Shown here piece after piece: positions 5,700 to 10,854 of a stretch of DNA of 10,854 nucleotides. The stretch lies in contig JAWVFG010000110.1 of assembly GCA_033856335.1 (NCBI GenBank), forward strand, positions 1-10,854, in the 5' to 3' direction. Numbering within the stretch: the stretch's first letter is position 1; every line of letters begins with the position of its first letter. The position numbers and the translations under genes were made by a program. The DNA comes from DASUPK01 sp033856335. GTDB lineage: Bacteria; Actinomycetota; Thermoleophilia; Solirubrobacterales; 70-9. The notes under the pieces are model-generated. The model was not told the origin of the DNA. It ran no database searches and worked only from the letters and a program-made list of their open reading frames with translations.

Positions 5700-5745
5700 G
5701 GGGACCGGCGCGCGGAGCCACGGGAGGCTCCTCGGGTCGGTCCCC
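5700..5745 (-). terminator. Two-part hairpin after the beta-helix gene
   Basis: Outer perfect 8-base arms GGGGACCG (5700-5707) and CGGTCCCC (5738-5745) enclose an inner 6-base stem GGAGCC (5714-5719)/GGCTCC (5726-5731). It lies 15 bases past the TAA of the beta-helix gene on the minus strand. There is no U run, so it is a terminator or RNA-stabilising 3' structure by position rather than by consensus. Confidence 0.55.
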
Positions 5746-5760
5746 TCTCCCGCTGCCGGT

Positions 5761-7860
5761 TTACGGCTTGGCCGGCGTCGAGAACCAGTCGCAGGTGCTG
5801 GTGTCCGCGGTGATGTCGGCGAAGCAGTTGAGGAGCTCGGCCTCCTGCGTCGGGCCACCGGTGCCGGTGCTGTTCGCACAGTCCTCGGGCAGGAATCCAG
5901 GCACGGACTGCCCGGCGACCGGGCTCGGCGGCGGCGTGCTGGTGACGCTGGCGCGATCGCCATTGATCCCGGTGTTGTCGTGCCAGCAGTTTCCTGTGTT
6001 GCCGGCGTAATCGTCCCACCAGAAGTCGGTCCCGTTCGGCTGTTTGCTCCCGTCCGGTGCGACCCCCATGACGTTCCCGTAGAACTGGTTGTTGTACGAG
6101 GTGGACGGCGGGACCTTGGTGGGGTCGCAGCCCGCCAGCTGGCTCGGATCGACGCTGCCGGTCGGACCACAGACCAGCTGATCCGGAACGCCGAAGAGCA
6201 TCACGCCGCGGCGCCAGTTGTTCCAGAAGTGGTTGTTGCGGACGATGTTGTGGTTCCCGCCGGCGATCCAGAAGCCGGTGCCGACCGGAACAGGAACGCT
6301 TGGCGAGAAGTCCGAGCAGCCCTGGTTGGGGCCCATCGGCCCGGGCGTCTGCCCAGCGGCGCACCGGGGGAGGTAGTCGTTGAAGTTGTTCGAGTAGAAG
6401 TTGTTGTTCTCGATCAGATCGGAGTCCTGCGGGAAGCCCGGGTGCCCCGGTGCAGTGAAGACGTCGGTCGAGAAGCCCTCGGTGTTGCCGTAGAACTCGT
6501 TGTTGTGGATCCAGACGGCGTTGCCGTCGGTCCCCGAGTAACCCAGGGCGTTGTGGAAGCTGTCGCAGTTGCGCATCTCCGTGCCGTAGCGGCGCTGATC
6601 CGGTGGAACGGCGTCGCCGAGGTCGGCCGCGGCGCCCGGATAAAGCCCCGAGTCACCGCTGCCCCAGGCGGCGCAGTTCTCGATCAGGGAGTGATCGGCG
6701 ACGAAGGTCAGAAGGCCGTACTCGCCCGCGTAGGCCATCTTGACGCGGTCGACGGTCGAGCCGTCGGTCTCGGTGATGTAGACGTCGTGCTCGTTGGCGT
6801 GTCGGACCTTGACGTTGTCGAGGACGAAGCCGTCGGCACGGTCGGCCCTGATGCCGACGTCCTTGTCGTAGCGCGGCGGGTTGGGACCGGGCGCCGAGTG
6901 GTCGCCGAGCGCAGGGTCGCCTGCGTCGACCACGACATCGTCGGGGCTCACGCCGGTGCCCTGGATCTCGAGGTTGCAGCGAATGCAGGGGCCCAGATCA
7001 GGGATGCCGTGCCGGTCCTTGAGCGGAGGCTGCGGCGGCGGGTTCGGCCCCGGCTGGCGTCCAATCACCGCGATCAGGTTCTGGTCGTTCGGGCATTTCG
7101 CCTGGTACCGGTACGAGACCGCGCCGGTCTCACCCCTGTCATTCGTCTCCCGCAGATCGGCGCAGGCGGGATCGTTCGTGGGCGCCGCCTTGGAGGCCGG
7201 CTCCGTGTAGACCCCGGGCATGATCTCGACGCGATCGTTGTTGCCCGAATCCGTGACGGCGGCCTGGATCGAGTCGTACTGGCAGCGCGCGAGCAGTCGC
7301 GCGTTCAAGGTATGGATCTTGTTGGCCTCCTGTCGGCTCACCTGGACCCTCGGCTGGGAGGGCCGCAGCTCGTAGCCGTTCGCCACGGCGTCGGCCAGGC
7401 CGGCGTCGAGAGCCTGCATCGAGGGGTTCGCGTTCAGCGCCCTCTCCCAGGCGGCCCGCTTGGCCGCATTGGACTTCCTCGCCTTCTTGATGGCCCGGGC
7501 CAGATGTCGGGCGCGCCTGGTGTTGCCCTTCGCCTTCGCGGCCCGGCGGCGCTTGCGAAGCTTGTCGAGGGATCTGAAGGTCGGCGTCGGGACCGCCGTC
7601 CCCTTGCAGACGACGCGAGTGGCGCCCGGCTGGCCGGCATCCAGGGCCGTGTCGAGCGGGCGCACGGCGGGTACAGCGCCGCCGGCGGGTGGGTTGACGG
7701 AGGTGTCGGGCGCGGGGTCGGGCCAGTAGGAGGCGCGCTCGATGTGCGCCAGGGCGAGCGCCGGCAGCGCGATCAGCACTCCGAGCGCGACCGCGATCAC
7801 CACGACGCGCCGCCTTCCGGTCGGCTTACCGATTCCGCCCGTCTCGTTAATCCACCCCAC
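5761..7860 (-). CDS. Secreted right-handed parallel beta-helix protein
   Basis: 699 residues. Signal peptide: RRR at 16-18, hydrophobic 19-37, likely cleavage after ALALA near 38. Residues about 96-140 are a strongly basic, probably helical stretch (KLRKRRRAAKAKGNTRRARHL and following). Next comes an opening strand (IQAAVTDSGNNDRVEIMPGVY, about 198-218), then repeating turns with Asn ladders (VYITETDGSTVDRVKM, SLIENCAAW, VWIHNNEFYGN, DLIENNNFYSNNF, NIVRNNHFWNNWRRGV, about 355-555). This pattern is the pectate-lyase-like beta-helix fold. Such proteins bind or cleave polysaccharides, but no lyase catalytic residues are recognised, so no enzyme activity is claimed. Many cysteines outside the signal suggest disulfides. 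GTG at 7860 has GGGAGGG four bases upstream. It runs divergently from the hydroxylase gene and alone; a hairpin follows its stop. Confidence 0.88.
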   Translation of the reverse strand: MGWINETGGIGKPTGRRRVVVIAVALGVLIALPALALAHIERASYWPDPAPDTSVNPPAGGAVPAVRPLDTALDAGQPGATRVVCKGTAVPTPTFRSLDKLRKRRRAAKAKGNTRRARHLARAIKKARKSNAAKRAAWERALNANPSMQALDAGLADAVANGYELRPSQPRVQVSRQEANKIHTLNARLLARCQYDSIQAAVTDSGNNDRVEIMPGVYTEPASKAAPTNDPACADLRETNDRGETGAVSYRYQAKCPNDQNLIAVIGRQPGPNPPPQPPLKDRHGIPDLGPCIRCNLEIQGTGVSPDDVVVDAGDPALGDHSAPGPNPPRYDKDVGIRADRADGFVLDNVKVRHANEHDVYITETDGSTVDRVKMAYAGEYGLLTFVADHSLIENCAAWGSGDSGLYPGAAADLGDAVPPDQRRYGTEMRNCDSFHNALGYSGTDGNAVWIHNNEFYGNTEGFSTDVFTAPGHPGFPQDSDLIENNNFYSNNFNDYLPRCAAGQTPGPMGPNQGCSDFSPSVPVPVGTGFWIAGGNHNIVRNNHFWNNWRRGVMLFGVPDQLVCGPTGSVDPSQLAGCDPTKVPPSTSYNNQFYGNVMGVAPDGSKQPNGTDFWWDDYAGNTGNCWHDNTGINGDRASVTSTPPPSPVAGQSVPGFLPEDCANSTGTGGPTQEAELLNCFADITADTSTCDWFSTPAKP

Positions 7861-7864
7861 TTCG

Positions 7865-7871
7865 CCCTCCC
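7865..7871 (-). promoter_or_regulatory. Ribosome-binding site of the beta-helix gene
   Basis: GGGAGGG on the minus strand lies four bases before the GTG at 7860. With the twin-arginine-like basic N-terminus it supports this start. The 116-base gap 7861-7976 must hold the promoters of both divergent genes. Confidence 0.6.
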
Positions 7872-7959
7872 AGACGATCTACCTAGAAATGCGTAGGCGG
7901 GCACCTTACCTGGGCATCGGCCACCGCGTCGCAGTTCCCCCGGAGGGCTCGGGGCGGAC

Positions 7960-7965
7960 TAGGCT
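7960..7965 (+). promoter_or_regulatory. Candidate -10 element of the hydroxylase operon
   Basis: TAGGCT within CTAGGCTCCCCGGCC lies 11 bases before the ATG at 7977. No Shine-Dalgarno sequence is visible, so a leaderless or near-leaderless mRNA is plausible. A closely similar CTAGGG-start block precedes the genes at 8671 and 10594. Confidence 0.35.
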
Positions 7966-7976
7966 CCCCGGCCGAG

Positions 7977-8657
7977 ATGCATTCGCGAGAGGTCAGCTCG
8001 CTCGGACGGGCGCGGCGGGAATTTCTGCGCAAGGAGTCCCCATGGGTGATCGGAGCCGGTGTCTTGGCGCTGCTGGTGGTGCGGGCCACGATCGGCGATC
8101 CGAGCTGGCGCGACGGGGTCGCCGTCGCGGCGCTGCTGGCGATCTATCCGTTCGGTGAATGGGCCATCCACGTCTACCTGCTGCATGCGAAGCCGGTCAG
8201 GATCCGCGGCCACGAGGTCGAGACGGTGGCGGCCCGCGCACACCGCGCCCATCACAGCGACCCCAACGACCTGGACATGGTCCTCCTCTACTGGTGGCAG
8301 GCGGCGTTCCTGATGGTCGTGGCGGTGCCGCTCACGGTCGGGCTGGGCGTGGCGGTCGTCACGCTGATCGCCGGCCCGGTCTCGCTGGGCGCGATGGTCA
8401 GCGCCGCGATCGCCGGCTACTGCATGGTGTTCGTCTACGAATGGGCCCACTTCTTGATCCACACCGCCTACCGGCCGCACACCCGCGCCTACCAGGCGAT
8501 CTGGCGAAACCATCGCCTCCACCACTTCAAGAACGAGCACTTCTGGCACGGGATCACCAACAACCTGAGCGACCGGGTGCTCGGCACCAACCCCGATCAG
8601 CGCGAGGTGGCGAAGTCGGACACCGCCCGGACGCTGGATCCCGGCGCGGTCGGCTAG
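7977..8657 (+). CDS. Fatty acid hydroxylase superfamily membrane protein (sterol desaturase-like)
   Basis: 226 residues, integral membrane di-iron enzyme type (PF04116-like). Four histidine clusters are visible: HVYLLH (65-70), HRAHH (89-93), HFLIH (158-162) and HRLHHFKNEHFWH (179-191). They match the HX3-4H and HX2HH boxes that bind the two irons. Hydrophobic helices lie at about 23-38, 47-65, 103-135 and 137-156. The family uses O2 to hydroxylate or desaturate lipids (fatty acids, sterols, carotenoids); the substrate here is unknown. ATG at 7977. Stop 13 bases before the acetolactate decarboxylase gene, same strand, so it is probably the first gene of a three-gene unit. Length is at the short end for the family but all histidine boxes are intact. 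Confidence 0.87.
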   Translation: MHSREVSSLGRARREFLRKESPWVIGAGVLALLVVRATIGDPSWRDGVAVAALLAIYPFGEWAIHVYLLHAKPVRIRGHEVETVAARAHRAHHSDPNDLDMVLLYWWQAAFLMVVAVPLTVGLGVAVVTLIAGPVSLGAMVSAAIAGYCMVFVYEWAHFLIHTAYRPHTRAYQAIWRNHRLHHFKNEHFWHGITNNLSDRVLGTNPDQREVAKSDTARTLDPGAVG

Positions 8658-8670
8658 GGCTCGGCCGGTC

Positions 8671-9456
8671 GTGAGCCTCGACGAGCGCTGGATCCGGTCG
8701 CTGCACGTGGAGGCGATGCGGCACGCCGATCTACATGCGGAGCATGACCCGCATGTGCTCTTCCAGGCCTCGACGATCGGCGCGCTGCTCGATGGGTCAT
8801 TCGAGGGCGACGTCAGCTTCGCGGAGCTCGCCGAGCACGGCGACCTCGGCCTCGGCACGCTGAATCACCTGGACGGCGAGATGATCGCGCTCGACGGGCG
8901 CTTCTATCGCGCCGACATCGAGGGCGCCGTCTCCGAGGTGGCCCTGGACGAGCGGACGCCCTTCGCCGTGGTCGTCCCGTTCGAGCCGACGATCGGGTTC
9001 GACCTAGAGGGATCCATCGACCACGACAGGCTGCTCGCCGAGATCGACCGGCGAATCCCGGCCGAGACCGCGTCATGCGCGGTCCGCATCGATGGCCGCT
9101 TCGAACTGGTGAGGGCGCGATCCGTCCCGCGACAGGAGCCGCCATACAGGCCGCTGACCGACGTGGTGGGCGAGCAGCACGTCTTCCAGCTCACCGGCGT
9201 CGACGGCACGATGCTCGGCTTCCGCTTCCCCGAATACGCCGAGGGGATCGAGGTCGCCGGATGGCACCTCCACTTCATCAGCGAGGACCGGGCGCGGGGC
9301 GGTCACGTCCTGGACTGCCGCGCCGAGACGGCGCACGTCCGGCTCGACCCCTCCGGCGAGCTGCACGTCGAGCTCCCGACGGGAATCGACCTCACCGACC
9401 CGGAGGCGGCCAAGAGCACGCATGCCGCGATCGACCGAGCCGAGCACAGTGGCTGA
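8671..9456 (+). CDS. Alpha-acetolactate decarboxylase
   Basis: 261 residues. Typical reaction: (S)-2-acetolactate to (R)-acetoin plus CO2, a zinc enzyme. The family blocks are clear: LFQASTIGALLDGSFEGD (30-47), HGDLGLGTLNHLDGEMIALDG (56-76), TPFAVVVPF (96-104), RSVPRQEPPY (150-159), GWHLHFISEDRARGGHVLD (197-215). By alignment with the structurally known Bacillus enzyme the zinc ligands would be His199, His201 and His212, with Glu70, Arg150 and C-terminal Glu258. All are present at a constant offset of five, so an active enzyme is expected. No signal peptide, unlike some secreted homologues. GTG at 8671 lies 13 bases after the hydroxylase stop, and the gene end overlaps the dehydrogenase start. 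No acetolactate synthase gene is in the window, so the classical acetoin role is not shown by context. Confidence 0.93.
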   Translation: MSLDERWIRSLHVEAMRHADLHAEHDPHVLFQASTIGALLDGSFEGDVSFAELAEHGDLGLGTLNHLDGEMIALDGRFYRADIEGAVSEVALDERTPFAVVVPFEPTIGFDLEGSIDHDRLLAEIDRRIPAETASCAVRIDGRFELVRARSVPRQEPPYRPLTDVVGEQHVFQLTGVDGTMLGFRFPEYAEGIEVAGWHLHFISEDRARGGHVLDCRAETAHVRLDPSGELHVELPTGIDLTDPEAAKSTHAAIDRAEHSG

Positions 9457-10423
9457 CCCTCCGGGGCGCGTCCTCGTCACCGGTGCGGCGGGCTTCATCG
9501 GCCGGGCCCTGGTGGAGCGGTTCCGTGCGCTCGGGAGCGAGGTGCGCGGCGTGGACCTGCTGGCGAGCGACGACGCCGCCCTGATCGATGGAGACGTCAC
9601 GGAGCCGGGTGAGTGGCAACGGCACGCGGATGGCTGCGACCTCGTCATCCATACCGCCGCAGTGGTCGGCTTCTACAGCTCGCACGAGGGCTACTGGGAG
9701 GCGAACGTCGTCGCGCCGCGGCGGGTGATGGATGCCGCGATTGCGGGTGGCGCGAAGCGGTTCGTCCACCTCTCCTCGATCGTGGTGTTCGGGTTCGACT
9801 TCGAAGGCGAGGTCGACGAAGGGACCCCGGTGCGGCCGAACGGCGTGCACTACGTCGACACCAAGATCGCGAGCGAGCAGGTGGTGCTGGAGGCGCACGC
9901 TGAAGGGGAGATCCCCTGCACGATCGTGCGTCCCGGCGACGTCTACGGGCCTCGCTCGCGGCCGTGGACGACCGAGCCGCTGCGCCTGCTGAAGAGCAGG
10001 CAGCTGATCCTGCCTGGGGGCGGGCGCGGCCTGCACAGCCCGGTGTTCGTCGATGACCTGGTCGACGGGATAGTCCTGGCGGCCACCAATCTCGAGGCCG
10101 AGGGACGTGTCTTCATCCTCACCGGCGCCGAGCAGCCGACGATCGGCGAGTTCTTCGCCCACTACTGCCGCATGCTCGGCATCGACGGCCCGCGAACCGC
10201 GCCGGCGCGGGTTGTGCGCGAGGTCGCCCGCGCCATGGACCTCGCCGCGAAGGTGCGCGGCAAGCGGAGCGAGGCGACGCCGGCGGCGATCGATTACTTC
10301 ATGCGCCGCGGCAGCTACTCGATCGAGCGAGCCCGAGAGGTGCTCGGCTACGAGCCGGCCCATGACCTCGAGGCGGGGATGAGGAAAACCGGGGAGTGGC
10401 TGCGCTCCGAGGGCCTGATCTAG
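9449..10423 (+). CDS. Extended short-chain dehydrogenase (NAD-dependent epimerase/dehydratase family)
   Basis: 324 residues from the GTG at 9449. Rossmann start RVLVTGAAGFIG (TGxxGxxG). A catalytic serine in HLSSIVVFG, and Tyr135/Lys139 in HYVDTKIASE (YxxxK), so the catalytic triad is intact. IVRPGDVYGPRSR and the SPVFVDDLVDGI segment are typical of extended SDRs related to 3-beta-hydroxysteroid dehydrogenases and sugar epimerases. It likely oxidises or reduces a hydroxyl/keto group with NAD(P); substrate unknown. The GTG overlaps the decarboxylase stop by eight bases. An upstream in-frame ATG at 9422 would add nine residues lying inside the conserved end of the decarboxylase gene and is less likely, though possible. 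Third gene of the unit. It converges on tRNA-Pro with an 18-base gap. Confidence 0.9.
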   Translation: MADPPGRVLVTGAAGFIGRALVERFRALGSEVRGVDLLASDDAALIDGDVTEPGEWQRHADGCDLVIHTAAVVGFYSSHEGYWEANVVAPRRVMDAAIAGGAKRFVHLSSIVVFGFDFEGEVDEGTPVRPNGVHYVDTKIASEQVVLEAHAEGEIPCTIVRPGDVYGPRSRPWTTEPLRLLKSRQLILPGGGRGLHSPVFVDDLVDGIVLAATNLEAEGRVFILTGAEQPTIGEFFAHYCRMLGIDGPRTAPARVVREVARAMDLAAKVRGKRSEATPAAIDYFMRRGSYSIERAREVLGYEPAHDLEAGMRKTGEWLRSEGLI

Positions 10424-10441
10424 AGCGCAGTCGACAGAAAG

Positions 10442-10515
10442 TCGGGGCGCCCGGATTTGAACCGGGGACCTCTGCCACCCAAAGGCAGCGCGCTACCAGG
10501 CTGCGCCACGCCCCG
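10442..10515 (-). tRNA. tRNA-Pro (anticodon TGG)
   Basis: 74-base cloverleaf on the minus strand: acceptor CGGGGCG/CGCCCCG with A73; D arm GCGCAGCCTGGTAGCGC; anticodon stem CTGCC/GGCAG with loop TTTGGGT (anticodon TGG); T arm CCCGG-TTCAAAT-CCGGG. CCA is not encoded. Confidence 0.97.
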
Positions 10516-10534
10516 AAACCGCTTGGATCAGCCG

Positions 10535-10540
10535 AGTCTA
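10535..10540 (-). promoter_or_regulatory. Candidate -10 element of tRNA-Pro
   Basis: TAGACT (minus strand) fits TAnnnT and ends 19 bases before the mature tRNA, allowing a short 5' leader. It shares the 78-base gap with the divergent DUF1015 gene. No clear -35 box. Confidence 0.3.
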
Positions 10541-10578
10541 GCCACGAATCTGAACTGACCTGCCTGGTGGGCCCCAGC

Positions 10579-10584
10579 TAGGGT
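10579..10584 (+). promoter_or_regulatory. Candidate -10 element of the DUF1015 gene
   Basis: TAGGGT within CTAGGGTTCCGCG lies nine bases before the GTG at 10594. No ribosome-binding site is seen between it and the start codon, in keeping with a leaderless mRNA. Confidence 0.4.
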
Positions 10585-10593
10585 TCCGCGCTC

Positions 10594-10854
10594 GTGGCCG
10601 AGGTCAGTCCAACCCAGGGGGTCCACTACGACCTCGGCAAGGTGGGATCACTCGCCGACGTGGTCGCCCCTCCATATGACGTGATCGACGACGCGCAGAG
10701 GGCCGAGCTCGCCGGGCGATCTCCCTACAACGTCGTCGAGCTCGATCTGCCGAGAGACCCTGGCGGCGGCGACCCATACGAGCACGCGGCCGTCCTGCTC
10801 GAGCAGTGGACCCGAGACGGGGCCCTGACCCGCGACGCCGATCCGCAGATCTGG
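10594..10854 (+). CDS. DUF1015 family protein, N-terminal fragment (runs off right edge)
   Basis: The first 87 residues are present and the frame is open to the end of the window. The start GVHYDLGKVGSLADVVAPPYDVI (about residues 9-31) is followed by RSPYNVVELDLP (about 42-53) and a Y-x3-A...W...G.L..D pattern. This is the standard opening of DUF1015 proteins, which usually read RGLRYD...VAPPYDVI...NVVRLELP. These are cytoplasmic proteins of about 400 residues, uncharacterised. GTG at 10594 is the natural family start and is preceded by TAGGGT at nine bases. Divergent from tRNA-Pro. The family call is firm; function is unknown. Confidence 0.88.
   Translation, partial: MAEVSPTQGVHYDLGKVGSLADVVAPPYDVIDDAQRAELAGRSPYNVVELDLPRDPGGGDPYEHAAVLLEQWTRDGALTRDADPQIW

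Noticed and set aside
5641..7896. A 751-residue open frame on the plus strand opposite the beta-helix gene
   Set aside because: It is a mirror of the real gene in GC-rich DNA: Arg/Val/Gly-rich composition, no domain, no signal or ribosome-binding site. The minus-strand frame has a signal peptide and clear fold repeats.
9422..9448. ATG at 9422 as the start of the dehydrogenase
   Set aside because: It would add nine residues unlike other SDR starts and lie within the conserved C-terminal end of the decarboxylase; GTG at 9449 gives the usual short lead to the TGxxGxxG motif. Not excluded.
1..10854. CRISPR array, transposase, integrase or attachment-site duplication
   Set aside because: No short regularly spaced repeats, no transposase or recombinase motifs and no repeated tRNA 3' ends were seen by eye.

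Overview
The window is very GC-rich and densely packed, with frequent GTG starts, tRNA genes without encoded CCA ends, and many secreted proteins. Together with a lysine/cysteine-rich C-terminal tail and a beta-helix exoprotein type, this suggests a high-GC actinobacterium, most plausibly class Thermoleophilia (Solirubrobacterales-like). That placement is inference from family resemblance, not from a search. No insertion sequence, integrase, CRISPR array, phage gene or rRNA was seen.

Layout. (1) 1-1333, minus strand: a compact four-gene unit read right to left, OsmC-like thiol protein, small four-helix membrane protein, alkyltransferase-like (ATL) DNA-damage protein and the start of a DUF2252 protein that runs off the left edge. 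Two of the three junctions are 4-base GTGA stop/start overlaps and the third is a 16-base overlap, so the genes are almost certainly co-transcribed. It looks like a detoxification/repair operon. (2) 1471-1869, plus strand: a solitary NTF2/SnoaL-like protein. (3) 1916-7860, minus strand: three secreted proteins interleaved with tRNA-His(GTG) and tRNA-Arg(TCT). They are a beta-helix exoprotein (5761-7860), an alpha/beta-hydrolase lipase (4150-5388) and a four-repeat Ig-like surface protein with a basic two-cysteine tail (1916-3820). (4) 7977-10423, plus strand: a tight three-gene unit of fatty-acid-hydroxylase-superfamily membrane enzyme, alpha-acetolactate decarboxylase and extended short-chain dehydrogenase. 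(5) tRNA-Pro(TGG) on minus at 10442-10515, diverging from a DUF1015 gene that runs off the right edge.

The most interesting items are the hydroxylase/acetolactate decarboxylase/dehydrogenase unit, whose gene combination does not match the classical acetoin operon; the stress operon pairing an OsmC protein with an ATL protein and DUF2252; and a recurring TAnnnT hexamer 6-11 bases before the start codon of at least five genes, which suggests that leaderless transcription is common here. The protein families, tRNAs and overlaps are read directly from the sequence. Pathway assignments, promoters and terminators are inference.
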